DNA of 64,000 nt from Oncomelania hupensis (lineage: Eukaryota > Mollusca > Gastropoda > Littorinimorpha > Pomatiopsidae): positions 4,733,373-4,797,372 of the forward strand of contig CM072527.1 of the NCBI GenBank assembly GCA_036898135.1, read 5' to 3'. Position 1 is the first letter of the stretch, and every line of letters starts with the position of its first letter. A program made the translations under genes and the position numbers. The notes beneath the pieces were generated by a model. That model had not been told where the DNA came from, searched no databases, and worked only from the letters and a program-made list of their open reading frames with translations. Below, piece after piece: positions 50,777-62,311 of the stretch.

Positions 50777-52252
50777 ACGTGCCAGTATTTCTGCATCCAC
50801 ATCAGCAGTTTAATCATCTTTGCCTTTGTGAGGTTTGAAACTGAGATGGGCATTAATTTTTGATTTTATCACAACTCACCACTTGTAACTCACAAGTTAA
50901 ATATAATTTATGTTTATAAATAACAAAATCAATTGAACCGGAAAAAATGAGTTAATTCAGAGGGTTGCTCAAGATGCTGGTCAGTTGGGTCTGTATGATG
51001 ACCAGCTGATGATGACAATGATGATCGATGGTTAATTATAAAGGACCCAAAGATCACACATTAATTTTCAGCATCATAGATAGTTTTTAAAATTCAGAGT
51101 GAGTGCATACAATATAGATGCAAGGATTCACAATATTGCATTGCCAAGTGAACACACCAGGAATGCATTTAGTCAATGGTGCAGCACCACACACAAAATT
51201 CAGCAACACAAATAGCTGCCAGCATGCCTTGTCACGTATATTCACCACCATCAGGTTTCCACACCAGAAAAAAAAAAAACCACTATATATGATTAAGCTC
51301 CCTCCATTTTCCACCCTTTACCTCCAGCCCCCCAAATGACCTCTTAGTAATGGCTTTCATTTTACAAATCACTATACTATACTATACTATACTATACTAT
51401 ACTATACTATACTATACTATACTATACTATACTATACTATACTATACGATACGATACGATACTATACTATACTATACTATACTATACTATACTATACTAT
51501 ACTATACTATACTATACTATACTATACTATACTACACTAAATCAACCATTTTTATGCCTCTATAGTACAACAGTGAAAGTGTACATTTGGCACAGTTGTT
51601 TGTTTACCTAACATGGAATTATAAGAGATACCTAACATTCAATGTTTAGTCATCAGTTTGAGCAATGATTGACAACTACAGCATCTTTTAAAGTGGCAGC
51701 AATCAAAGAATGTTCAGCTAACACATGTGAAATTAAACTTTCTTTACAGCAATGCAGTTTTCCTCCTCAACTCATTGTCTTAAAAAGTGAACAAACATCC
51801 TTGATACCCCTATCCATTTAAAAATAAACAATACATACAATAATACAATTTAAATAAATATAAATACATATAAGTACATACAATAAATAAATAAATAAAT
51901 AAGTACCGTTAAGAATTTAAAAAAAGAGTTTGTAAACCAACAAAACCATCAGATTTGTCCATAATAACGGTCTCTGATTACATACAAGTACTAAAGACTA
52001 TGAAATATGGTTTCTGCAAGCACTGGCTCGGTTGAAAATCAGGGTTTATTCCCACATTCTTTCATCGTCGAATTGCATAATCCATAAACCCGCTTAGATT
52101 CATATGGTACGGTAGCTTTTTCTTGTTGTGTCGTCCGCTGATCATGGGGATCAGACGACGAAAATTGTGACGATGTTTCTTGTCAACATTCGTGCAGTTA
52201 TGTTTGATTAAGTGCAGAAATTTGTTTGTTATTTAAGAAATTAACGATCAAA
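50777..52252 (+). other. Region upstream of RABL6, including probable 5' UTR/promoter
   Basis: Apart from the ACTAT array this holds no gene. GTCGTCCGCTGATC and GATCAGACGACG around 52129-52160 form a hairpin with a 5-base loop about 95-120 bases before the start codon. No TATA box is evident. Confidence 0.45.
51371..51530. repeat. (ACTAT)32 pentanucleotide microsatellite
   Basis: It is an almost perfect 160-bp array of ACTAT, with three adjacent ACGAT variants near 51447-51460. Confidence 0.97.
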
Positions 52253-52388
52253 ATGTCATTGTTCAAAAGATTTATGCGAAGCTCGCAAGATGGAGGCGAC
52301 CAACGAACCGCTGGCACCCCACCCCCAGGGATGCAGACTATGGGAGCTAGCTTGCAGAGAAAATTCGCTAAAGGTGTACAATATAACA
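52253..52388 (+). CDS. RABL6: RABL6 exon 1 (start codon)
   Basis: It starts [15 protein letters not shown] and ends [12 protein letters not shown], equivalent to [12 protein letters not shown] of human RABL6. The ATG has an A at -3 and is the first in-frame one near the conserved block. Donor GTAAGT. Confidence 0.93.
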
Positions 52389-54184
52389 GTAAGTCCATAT
52401 ATTTTATTTGTATTACATTAATTTTTTTCGTTACGTTTAATAACTATATCCTGGATTTGGACATGTGGCTGTGAATAGGCAATACAGTAGCAAAGATTAG
52501 TTCAGGTAATGTTCATGCTAATATCTACGTTCTGTATGTGGTGATGGTTTGCAGTGAAAATTGTGATTCGTGGTGACAACAATGTGGGGAAGACATGTCT
52601 GTTCCATCGTCTGCAGGGTCAGCAGTTTAAAGAGGAGTACTTGCCCACTGAGGAAATTCAGGTATGGAATCTCGTAGTCGTAGTTTTATTCAATTTAAAT
52701 TTCAATAATACAATCAGTACCACAGCAAGTTTAGTTTGAAAACTGTTGATTAGATCAGTGAAGCTGTCAAAAATACAATTTCATTGGTTTGTTTGTGTGT
52801 GTATGTGACTGTGTGTGTTAAAAACGAAATGGTTGAAAAATTGACATGGAAGTAGATAAAACATATATCGTACAAGCTTCAAGCACGATTTATAAATGCT
52901 CTAGTTATGAGTTGCCCTGTGGGTTCGGGTACAGAATAGAATAGACCCAATGTTTCTCGGCGTGTCGTAAGAGGTGACTAACAGGGTGATGTCAGCACGG
53001 CCTGACTGGGCGAAAGTCGTCTACACAGAAGTCACCAGCGCGGCCAAGACTGAGGAACCTCACGTTACTACAGGTTTAATGACCACGTGCCCGGGTCAAG
53101 GTGAGCCACACTGTATTCGTGGATATCGGCTGTGGCCAACAGCCTAGAGAGGATTGGGCCTTGCCCGGTCTTTCTTGCCCAAGACACACCGTATGATGAA
53201 AAGAACCACTTAGTGCAGTACGCTGGTTAAACGATCATCTGAATAGGATAGTTATGAGCATGTGATTGTGGGTGCTTGTGGAATAGCAGGACAAGACATT
53301 TTAATACCTAAATTATGCATACAATACAAATCCAAAATGGCATTTCATGAATCTTTATCTGACTTTGTGTGTATACTATAAATGCATGTGTGTGTATTTC
53401 TGATGTGGAGACAGGTTTGTTTGTGTGTATGCAGGTGGGCAGCATACAGTGGAACTACAGAGCGACCGATGATGTGGTGAAGGTTGAGGTGTGGGATGTG
53501 GTAGACAAAGGGAAAAAACGCAGAAAACTGGAAGGCCTCAAACTGGGCAACGACGAACACAGTCCTGTAAGTTTTAGTTTTTTGTTTTGTCTTTTCTAAA
53601 TGATAAAAAAAAATAATGTAACCTGTTTTCCCCCTTAAGTGTATCCTTTTGTATCACTCGCTTCGCACTTTCACTTTAGGAAATCAAATGTAGTTTTGTG
53701 CCAAAGAAACTACTGGCTTGAAATTTATTTATTTATTTATTTTATTTTACCAAAGTTTTTATTTAGCGCTTTTCCAGCTCCAGAGCTGCTCAAGACACTG
53801 ACCAGTACAGGACCTAACGCAGGTCGCCACAGGAGCCCAGTTAAAATAATAGCCCAAAGATCCCTCTCTGTTGCAGGAAGTCATATGCAGCCTTTTGCAT
53901 CCACAAATTGTTCTGCACTACTCACTAGTCTGATTTCTTCCAAATTGAGAACAACAAAAAAATGTCCGTCTTAATAAAGGTTAATGCATTTTTATCACAT
54001 CCTATTGTGCACTCCCAAATAAGTGAAGCTCGGCTACAAAAAAAGCAAGTAGGACATGTCTCTTTTTCTTCTTCTTCTTCTTCTTCTTCTCCTTCTTCTA
54101 ATTTTTCTCCTTCTTCTTCTCCTTCTTCTCCTTCATCATCTTCCTCTTCTTCTTCTTCTTCTTCTTCTTCTTCTTCTTCTTCTT

Positions 54185-54217
<33 letters not shown>

Positions 54218-57200
54218 GTAAACTAAGTTATAAAAGATATAACTCAAGTCCTCCACAGTGCCAACTTGCAGTGTAATTGCCGCCATTTAGATAAGATAAT
54301 TTCCATTCGCTCGTCAAACGCCTGTATTAATTTAGGGCCTGGTCAAGTAATGACGCACACGAAACACAGAAGCAGCATAGAGTTCATTTATTCATAGTCC
54401 AAGAACATTCACGAAAGATGTCAACGAATCATATAATAATACGTATGTGTGTGTACATATCAGTATGGGGACAACTAATTTCTGTATACGTGACTATGAA
54501 CTACTTCTTGTGCCAGACGATGTGTGGTAAAATACTGCGAAAAGAAAGAAACATAAACACAAGAAACATTAGCAAGTATACCAAACAATGTATCAAAAAC
54601 CCTTATTCAACAAGATACAATCAAAGCAATAAGACGGAAAGAATACACATACTAGAGGACAACTTATAGACAAATACTTTAGTTGATTTCAAAAAAGGAC
54701 AATTTAGCTAAGGTTACGTGGAACCAAGCCAGAACAAACGAAGAAACAAACGCTTTATGTTCCTTTAACTTACACGACGATTAGGCTACGTTTATTCTTT
54801 CAAGCCTCAAAACAATTGGCGCAAGACAATTTGACTATGCTCATCTAACATTAGTCAATTCATTAATACAAACAATTCGGCTACGTTCACCCAACGAGCC
54901 TCGGTACGGTGCCTAAACTAGGAAATACTCGTCGATGACCTAGCTCAGTAAAACATTTATAACTGAACTCATACGTAAACATTTAACAACATATTCTAGG
55001 AAATACACCTGAAGTCCCAAAACGTCGCTAACTACCTTTGCAGAGACAAAACAGCAAAGCTTTAAGGAAAAACGGTATAAATACCCAAGTGGGTTTAACA
55101 TTTCGAATAAGGCCGATAATTCGACATAAAACGTTATCTTCATTAAAGACCAAAACAGTTATCTTATTCGTCAAAACTTAGTCCGACAAATTGTGACGAC
55201 AATAAGCTTTAATCAAGCCAAGACGTTCAGCATAATCAGCGCATTTTTGCTGACCACAAGCTAAAAACAAATAAACTTGACTTGTCCTTATTTACAAATC
55301 CTGAACAAAGTGTTCACTTCAATAATTCTTCTGACAAAAGACCAAGTTCTAAATCAAAACGAATTCTAGAAAATCAAAAGCTTGAAGAATATCAGAATCG
55401 AATCAATTTGCAGAAAAGGCATGAAATCAGTCACTAAAACGAGAAAATCATAAAGGTCATAATCATTTGCACAAATCAACAAAAACATATGCAAAACGCA
55501 AAATATCTATAAGTACCTTATGACCGCTGTAAGACGTTTGGAAAACCACACAGATCCAAAAGGCGACAACAACGTCTGGTACCAAAGGCAGGTAAAATAA
55601 AAGCTTTACACAAAACTCTACAAATCGTGAACATCACATTTAAACTCTATCTTTCTAAACAGGTGAGCACAATAGTTTATATCATATAAACTAAAAACGA
55701 CCTAACCTTCTCTCAGACCCAGCAATCTAACTAACCAGAAAAAGCTGAAACAAACGTTTATATCTGTTACTATCAAAACCAGTCTTGCGTCATAATCTCG
55801 ATCTCATGAGAAAAAATACGCAAACAATATTTATAAACGAAACACAGTTCACCAATAATATTCAAACTCACATCAAAACTCTGCACGCTTTTGCCACTGA
55901 CTTGAGAGAGCAATAGATCCGGAGAGAGGGTAAGAGAGAGGGTGAGAGAGAGAGGGGGAAGAAACACGACAATCACAAAGAGAAGAATCACAAGAAACAC
56001 ATTTAGAGGGGTAAGAAAGACAGGCACCAAAAACAAATGAAAGGATATAAATAAACAGTCCAGTCATAAAACCAAAAAGATGCGTCGGGTTGGCCAATGA
56101 GGTGATGATACGTCTTGTCAGTCAAAATCAATAAAACCAAACCAATGAAAACAATAGAAAGAAGAAGCAACATGCAGTGGGGAGGAAAAAGAGGACAGAT
56201 AAACGGAGGACACTTTACACACCAAGAAAGTACATGATATCACAAATAACAGACTCTCTCTCTCTCTCTAGATCAATAGCCCATAAATAATTTCAAAACT
56301 TATCTAATCATATCTTGGTCACACATGACTCATAGAGGCATGCACATGCAGCCTTAGGCACTTGATAACACAGACAGCTGAGCACAACCCTGGGTGACAG
56401 GAGAGGGAGGAGAGGGATGTAAGTGCATGCTGAGTGAGTGTATTGGTGTAGCCAGAACTCCCTTGTCTAGGACATGAGCGTCAGGATCTTTAAAGGCTGT
56501 GCGATAGGATGCATGTATGCACATTCTAGACCGTCGGTTTATATTCTTATCCGAAGGAATATATCCTATTTCAGATTTTGTTAAAATGTCTGATACGTCT
56601 GGTAAAATACAAGGAGTGGTTGGTGCATGTAGTCTGTGTACTTGTTACTGAGAATTTTAGTCACCGAGTTAAAGAGTTAACGTTGTGATGCATAATTTCT
56701 TTTTAAAAAAAAAAACAGATAGAGGAGCCATGTTTGGATGCTGAGTTCTTGGATGTGTACAAGGGTACTCATGGAGTGCTGTTTGTCTTTGACATCACCA
56801 AACAATGGTACGTACTTGTTCTTCAGTATGGAAAGAATGTCTTTTGTCATTATTGAACATTAGTAGAGTAGATGGTTTCATTGACTCCGTCCGCCACCCT
56901 CCATTACCACCATTTTAGGAACTCTCTTTTCTTTGGACCAGCTTTATGGGGGTAGTGCTCATCTTCTCCCTTGCTGCTTACCTTCCTTGGTTCTAAACAG
57001 AGCCGGAACCCATTTACAGCTGGGTGGGCTGGGGTTTGTTTTGGGTGTTCTGGTTTAAATCTTTTTGTTATTTAGTGGTTGCATCCAAGTACTAAACAGC
57101 CATTCCCATCCGATTTGCCAACTTCTCTCGATATTGCTTTACAAAATGTTTGTAGCGTGCGTGTAAACCAGTATGTTACTGTGCTATTGTATCGTGATGT

Positions 57201-58986
57201 TCTGTATAGTACTGCATGTGCTGTATTGAACTGTATTGTATTGTATTTCAGGACGTTTAACTACGTGGAGCGGGAGTTGGAGAAAGTGCCGCCCCACATT
57301 CCAGTGCTTATTCTTGGTAATCACCGTGACATGGGCCATCACCGCACCGTCACCACAGAGAGAGGCACCAGTCTGGCTGATGCTGCACAGAGAGAAAGGT
57401 CAGTGAGTAAATAAAGGATTGAATGAATCGGTCGCTGGATCTAGGAGGTTGGATACCACGGTAACAAGTACTTTATTGCCAAGTGACATGATCACGATGC
57501 ACAAGTGACACTGTTGCCTCCAGATACAAAACAGAAAGACAAGCCATTAACAGCTAGGCAGTCCGGGATGTGTTCGTGGTCTTGTTTAGTTCTTAGTCTT
57601 ATTTTATTGGCTACATCCAAGTACTAAAATTCCAGTCCCGTGCAAGTTGGTATCAATCATAGACAACATTTATCAATAAAAGTCCAATAAAAAGTTATAA
57701 CCCAAAGGTTACATAATCATTAGCTTCCCCAATCACATGCTATTTGTTCCCATGTTCCATCACTGTAACACTACACCCTCAGTCCTGAGCGCAATATACC
57801 TGTATAGTTAAAAAAAAATCTGTTTGGTTTTGATGCAGACCGGAAGGTTCTGGACAAGTAAGGTATGCTGAGTCATCCATGAGGAATGGTTTTGGCTTGA
57901 AATACCTCCACATGTTCTTCAACCTTCCCTTCCTTCAGCTGCAGGTGATGCACTAGTCTGATATATTTGTTCAGTATTTCATGTAGTATATCCACTTTTT
58001 TTTTTCATTACTTGTTAGAAAGTGAAAGTCATATCTTCATAGATTAACAGTTCTGCGAAGGGCCTCATCTTGGGTCGTGGCAGCCGGGCAGCGGTCACTG
58101 ACTACAATTGTTTTTGTGATACAAGTTAGAAAACTCATGTTTTGCTACGCTGTTTTGAAGCTTGCCAAAAATTTAGTTGTATCTCTTGATGAAACAATTA
58201 CAGCCACATACGCTGATGTTCAGTCAGTGCAGTTTTGCAGCAAATTTGTATGAAAAAATTTATTGAAGGCGACCTATGTCAAGAGATGAGATTCTCGGAT
58301 GCTTAAATTTTACAATATTTACAGTATTTCTGCTAATTCTTAGGATTTAACCTTGTTTTTAGGTTTACGTGTAGTTATTTTATAGTAGTTTCTGTTTAAA
58401 ATGACGAAAACAAAAGTTCAGTGCACACATGCAAAATTTACATAGATTATCCTCCTTTGTTAAAGAAGTCAGCTAAAATGAATTGTGCAACAAACTTATA
58501 AATAGCCCAGCAAGGCTAGGCATCCTTTGTGATTCACATGCATGACAGTGTTAAAATTAATAAAGAAAGATGGTAAATCAAAGCGAATAACAAAATGCAA
58601 TGTTCAAAGAACTGTTGATGGGGAGGGGAAGGTATCTTGCTATAACATTTGAAAAACTATCTGTGATCGTTATTTATTATTTTATTTTTGTATTTATTTA
58701 TTTATTTATATTTTCATGCATTCCATTGTCTTGATGCTCATGTCACAGAATGGGTGCCGGCTACACAAATGTACCCGGCAAGCACTAGGGTCATGCTCAG
58801 TTGTCTGGGCGTCAGACGAGGCGCCCAAAAGCTGCAGCGCCTTGAGCTGGAAAAGTCCTATATAGGATTGATTACATACATTAAAAAAAATATATATATT
58901 TAAGTGCAGTGAGCCTGAGCATAACTTGGGAAAGTGTACTATACTAATTCATATTCCTATACTGCACTATACTAATTCACATAGTT

Positions 58987-59019
<33 letters not shown>

Positions 59020-62013
59020 GCATTTAGAGAGAAACACTGCTGAAACAATTGGAGGTGAACACACAAGACATGATGTCCACCACTGAAGAGCTGGCTGTGC
59101 ATGAAGAGTCGGAGGAGCAGAACTATGAAGTGTAAGTCACAGGTTACACAGTGCACAATTTTTTCCCCAGCTCTGGGACCCAAAGTGGTAAAGGTGTTCT
59201 CGTAACGTTTCGGTGGCTGGGGAGAAAGGCATTTGGGACCTTTCTTTTCTCTAGGGGAGAGACAGTTTTTCTCTCTCCCTCACTGCTTTACCTTCCCTGG
59301 GCCCCAAGCAGGGCCGGGTACCCATTCATAGCTAGTTGTGCTGCACTGTGTTGTGTGCTGCTTTCTTTCTTTGTGTCTTCGGTGGTTGTATGGTCACCTG
59401 TGTTAAGTGCTAACCGGGCTTGATGGTGCTTCACAAAACATTTTCTAGCTCACTTTAGTTTAAATGCCTGTTCACGACGTACGGTGATTTTCAACCTACA
59501 GCATTTGTTAGGCATGGTCACACAGATAGGCGCTAGAATGTAATATGTGTTATTGCATTCTCAGTTTCCTGGAGTCGCTGACCACCCGTCGACGGCAGAT
59601 GCAGGAAAAGTTAGGAGAGAAAGCCACCTCCACAGCGAAGTACCGTATGGACCAGTCAGGCAAAGTGATAGCTAGTGATGATGTTGAAGGTTCTTCAAGT
59701 AACAGTTCTGCTGCCGATACTGCCACTAGTACTGCTGCTGCTTCAGGTGAACTATGTGTGTGAATGTGCATAGGATGAGGGTTGGAGGGGGAGGATGGAG
59801 ATGTGAGTGCAATAAGTGTGTGTATATATGTATGTGTGTGTGCGTTTGTATATGTATGTGTGTGTGTATGTATGTGTGTTTGTCCTTTTCTATTTCCTTC
59901 TCTAACATATTTGTTTCTGTTATTTTATTGTTTATTTTGTAGTGCTGAAGCACTTCTTTTCTTTTCCCAATGTAATTGATCAATCTGGTATATTTAAAAA
60001 TGTAGATTTCTTTTCTCTGTATTTTTTATTTGTCAGTGGATAATTTTCCTGAACTAGGGCCAGATTCTTGTGTTTGTGAACAGGAAAGTTAAAGTCATGT
60101 TGTTAACAATTATTATTAGTAGTTGTAGTAACAATATTGTTGTATTATTATTGTTGTTGTTGTTGTGAACAGTTCCGCGATCAGCTTCCCAGCCATCCAT
60201 GCCTCGCATCCCTTCTACCACTGCTGTTGACCAACCTGTCACTCAGCCCACCGTGGCCACACATCCTGTCCGAGCCAGCCAATCAGAGAACTCCACACCG
60301 GCTACTACCCCTCAAGTGGAAAACAAGACAGGATTGTTCTCGCGTTTCTTCAAGAGCAAACAGCAAGATGGTGCTATGGCCATCAAAGGAAAGTCTGGTA
60401 TGTGTTTGTGTATGTGTGTGTGTGGGTGTGTGTGTGTATGTGTGCATGTGGATGAATAAGGAATGGGTAATGAGTGTGAGAGAGAGAGAGAGGGGGGGGG
60501 GTGAGGGTGGAAGAAAGAAATATGGGAAGAGAACGACAGAGGTATATCGGGCAGTAAGTGCAGGGGGTGGAAAGGAAGGAGGTGGGGAAAGGGACAGGGA
60601 GAAGCATCTGGAACTGGTAAATCCATCATAGGCCTAGATTACTGGATCTGAAGCTCACTTTCTGCACTATGACAGTGCCGGGATGGAGTAGGCTTCAACA
60701 GAAGCGATAACGTCCAAATGTAAATATTTAGACAAGAGTTGTAGAAAACTTCGCAGAGCAGAAGGTTGAGCGTGAGGCCAGATGACCACGTTGTGATGAT
60801 TTTGTCCTTGTAACAGAAGCCAAGGCAGAGGAGGGTCCTGTGGTGAAGAGTGTGGAGGACTTTGTGCCTGACGGCAGCGCCATCGACAGTTTCCTTGATG
60901 ACGCCAAAGATGTCAAGGACAGCAAGGACACCAACAGAGAGGATGACGACAGGTACACACACACACTGCAGCCATAATGATGAAGGTGGTGGTGATGGTG
61001 ATGATGATGATGAGGAGGAGGAGGAGTAGGAGGAGGAAAAGAAAGTAGGAGGAGGGGATCGGGGATGATTGTAGTGGTCAAGCTGATGAATGTATTACAG
61101 TACATATGGAAAGTTTCCAATGTATGAACACTGAGATAACAGTGTAGCTGCTAGACCATGCACACACACACACATACCTCACCCTACCTCAATCCTCTCC
61201 ACCCTGTCCCACCCAACCTCCACCTTCTATTGAACACTTGCTTGTGTGAACATAGGAATTATGATTCAATACTGTTGCTGAACAATGTGTAAACCAATCA
61301 ATTTTATCACATTATTTCTGTTTTTATTATTATTTTATTTGTTAAATCTTTTGTTTAGTGATGATGAGGAAGGTGGCAACCCTATGGTGGCAGGCTTTCA
61401 GGATGACCTTGACTCTGACGATGACCTTCACACCCCAGCCACGCAGATCCCGCCCCACTCCCGCCCTAACGCTCAGGCTGACGTCGACATCTCCAGCGAC
61501 GAAGGCGAAAAGAAGAGAGAGAAGGAGAAAACGGGTCGCAATCCTGCCGTCTTGCAGGACGCCGACCTTTCGAGCGATGACGATCGCGCCCGTCCTAACC
61601 CCGCTGTCGCTATGGCAGCGGTCGACCTCACAGACTCTGAGGAAGAGCTGCAAGAACAGAGAAATGCATCAGAGAAGCAGAAAGTGCAGAAACAAAAAAG
61701 CAGTAATAGATCTTCAGCCGGCGATAGAGAAGGTGTGGGTAAGAAGGAAAATGTGCAGGAGAAGAGGAAGAATGGGAACAGTCATAAGCAAGAAGGTGCC
61801 AAACAGAACACGGTCAGCGGTGTAACACCCTCCTCCCCATCACCGGTCCCTCACAAACCCAAAGTAGAAGTGACGCTGAGCAGAGACGAAGAAGAAAAAG
61901 AAAGCCGCAGCGCCACCGAAGAGGGAGAGAACTCAGAAACGCAGGACAAAGACGTCCATGTGGAAATTCCCCAGGAGGACCTTGGCAACTGGCTGGATCA
62001 GTTTGAAGCTCAG
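52253..62013 (+). CDS. RABL6: RABL6, Rab-like atypical small GTPase (first 11 coding exons; 3' end outside window)
   Basis: The coding sequence is the join of 52253-52388, 52555-52661, 53435-53566, 56719-56807, 57252-57398, 57839-57944, 59028-59131, 59565-59746, 60173-60397, 60817-60952 and 61359-62013: 673 codons, all junctions AG/GT and in phase. Human RABL6 has the same order: [19 protein letters not shown], the P-loop [29 protein letters not shown], the [14 protein letters not shown] block, [16 protein letters not shown] and [15 protein letters not shown]6 (also RBEL1/PARF) is a nucleotide-binding protein with an N-terminal Rab-like domain and a long acidic disordered tail; in mammals it is linked to cell-cycle control and ARF/p53 interaction. 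The start ATG has A at -3 and gives an N-terminus like the human one. The Lys-rich C-terminal part expected from the family is not in the window. Confidence 0.95.
52555..52661 (+). CDS. RABL6: RABL6 exon 2 (P-loop)
   Basis: It encodes [20 protein letters not shown] and then [21 protein letters not shown] is the G1/P-loop that binds nucleotide phosphates; the segment EEY.PT.EIQ corresponds to switch I. Acceptor TTTGCAG, donor GTATGG. Confidence 0.95.
52910..53235 (+). repeat. ~300-bp interspersed repeat, copy 2
   Basis: It matches the inverse of 11305-11610 along its length (TGTCGTAAGAGGTGACTAAC ... GGCTGTGGCCAACAGCCTAG). It lies in the RABL6 intron between exons 2 and 3. Confidence 0.7.
53435..53566 (+). 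CDS. RABL6: RABL6 exon 3 (G3 region)
   Basis: It encodes [20 protein letters not shown] then [28 protein letters not shown] replaces the usual WDTAGQ of Rab proteins, as in human RABL6, so the catalytic Gln position is not conserved. Acceptor ATGCAG, donor GTAAGT. Confidence 0.95.
53567..56718. other. RABL6 intron 3, repeat-rich, no gene seen
   Basis: (TTC)n lies at 54061-54213. The inverse of the CACCTTGAGC repeat core lies at 53764-53800. The A-rich stretch from about 54330 to 56500 has an abrupt change in base use (AAAC/ACAA-rich on the + strand) and may be an unrecognised insertion, but I found no terminal repeats or frames. Confidence 0.5.
56719..56807 (+). CDS. RABL6: RABL6 exon 4
   Basis: It encodes [20 protein letters not shown] then DITKQ, matching [24 protein letters not shown] of human RABL6. 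Acceptor AAAACAG, donor GTACGT. The preceding 3.15-kb intron is repeat-rich. Confidence 0.95.
56905..57120 (+). repeat. Interspersed repeat with AGAGCCGG..ACCCATT..AGCTGGGTG core, copy 1
   Basis: GCTTACCTTCCTTGGTTCTA, AGCCGGAACCCATTTACAGC and CATCCAAGTACTAAA mark a repeat seen again at 59160-59420 in the next introns. It lies between RABL6 exons 4 and 5. Confidence 0.55.
57252..57398 (+). CDS. RABL6: RABL6 exon 5 (G4-like motif)
   Basis: It encodes [20 protein letters not shown] then [21 protein letters not shown] takes the place of the NKxD guanine-specificity motif (GNYRDM in human). Acceptor TTTCAG, donor GTCAGT. Confidence 0.95.
57839..57944 (+). CDS. RABL6: RABL6 exon 6 (end of GTPase-like domain)
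   Basis: It encodes [20 protein letters not shown] then FNLPFLQLQ, nearly identical to human FRYAESSMKNSFGLKYLHKFFNIPFLQLQ. Acceptor GATGCAG, donor GTGATG. Confidence 0.95.
57945..59027. other. RABL6 intron 6, no gene seen
   Basis: A SINE-like 3' end lies at 58740-58870 (GCGCCTTGAGCTGGAAAAGT). (ATT)n at 58993-59020 precedes the exon 7 acceptor. Confidence 0.55.
59028..59131 (+). CDS. RABL6: RABL6 exon 7
   Basis: It encodes [20 protein letters not shown] then [14 protein letters not shown]. Human has RETLLRQLETNQLDMDATLEELSVQQETEDQNY. Acceptor CATTTAG, donor GTAAGT. Confidence 0.95.
59160..59430 (+). repeat. Interspersed repeat with AGGGCCGGGTACCCATT core, copy 2
   Basis: It shares GCTTTACCTTCCCTGGG, CAGGGCCGGGTACCCATTC, AGCTAGTTGTG and a closing GTTAAGTGCTAA with 56905-57120. 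It lies between RABL6 exons 7 and 8. Confidence 0.55.
59565..59746 (+). CDS. RABL6: RABL6 exon 8
   Basis: It encodes [20 protein letters not shown] followed by a Ser/Ala/Thr-rich stretch. FLE.....R corresponds to the human IFLEMMEARSR segment. Acceptor TTCTCAG, donor GTGAAC. Confidence 0.9.
59815..59882. repeat. (TG)n/(TATG)n microsatellite
   Basis: GTGTGTATATATGTATGTGT-like run in RABL6 intron 8. Similar (TG)n at 60402-60450 follows exon 9. Confidence 0.9.
60173..60397 (+). CDS. RABL6: RABL6 exon 9 (Pro/Ser-rich linker)
   Basis: This low-complexity Pro/Thr/Ser linker ends [20 protein letters not shown], a basic hydrophobic patch corresponding to SIISRLFG in human RABL6. Acceptor GTGAACAG, donor GTATGT followed by a (TG)n run. 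Confidence 0.9.
60817..60952 (+). CDS. RABL6: RABL6 exon 10
   Basis: It encodes [20 protein letters not shown] then DAKDVKD. The VEDFVPD...D.SFL.D block is conserved with human. Acceptor TAACAG, donor GTACAC. Confidence 0.93.
61359..62013 (+). CDS. RABL6: RABL6 exon 11 (acidic tail; last in window)
   Basis: It begins [20 protein letters not shown], matching [14 protein letters not shown] of human. An acidic/basic disordered region follows with three similar modules, [17 protein letters not shown] and VDLTDSEEE. It ends [11 protein letters not shown] at a GTAGGT donor. The reading frame stays open 18 codons beyond the donor and then stops, which could be an intron-retention end. Acceptor TTGTTTAG. 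Confidence 0.92.
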
Positions 62014-62129
62014 GTAGGTTTGGAAAAAGCTTTGGCTGTGTTAGATGATCTTTTCTGTGCTTCCTAAGCACACTGCGTTTGTGTAATATCAATAGCCATC
62101 AACATCATTGTCAGCACCCCCCCCCTCCT

Positions 62130-62220
62130 CCCCGTATCATTATCACCATCATTATCACCACCACTATCATCATCATAATCATCACCACCACCATTTTAGC
62201 GGTCATTACCATCACCATTT
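62130..62220. repeat. (ATC)n-like microsatellite
   Basis: Interrupted ATC/ACC triplets shortly after RABL6 exon 11. Confidence 0.85.
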
Positions 62221-62311
62221 TCATCTCTTTTTATTCCTTTTCTTTTCTTTACTTCTTTTTTCCCTTCAAATGATAATAAATGGTTTGGATTTGAACATAT
62301 AATTTGACATG

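Noticed and set aside
52253..52474. Stand-alone 74-codon protein from the RABL6 start
   Set aside because: The reading beyond 52388 crosses a good GTAAGT donor; the conserved RABL6 sequence continues at 52555.
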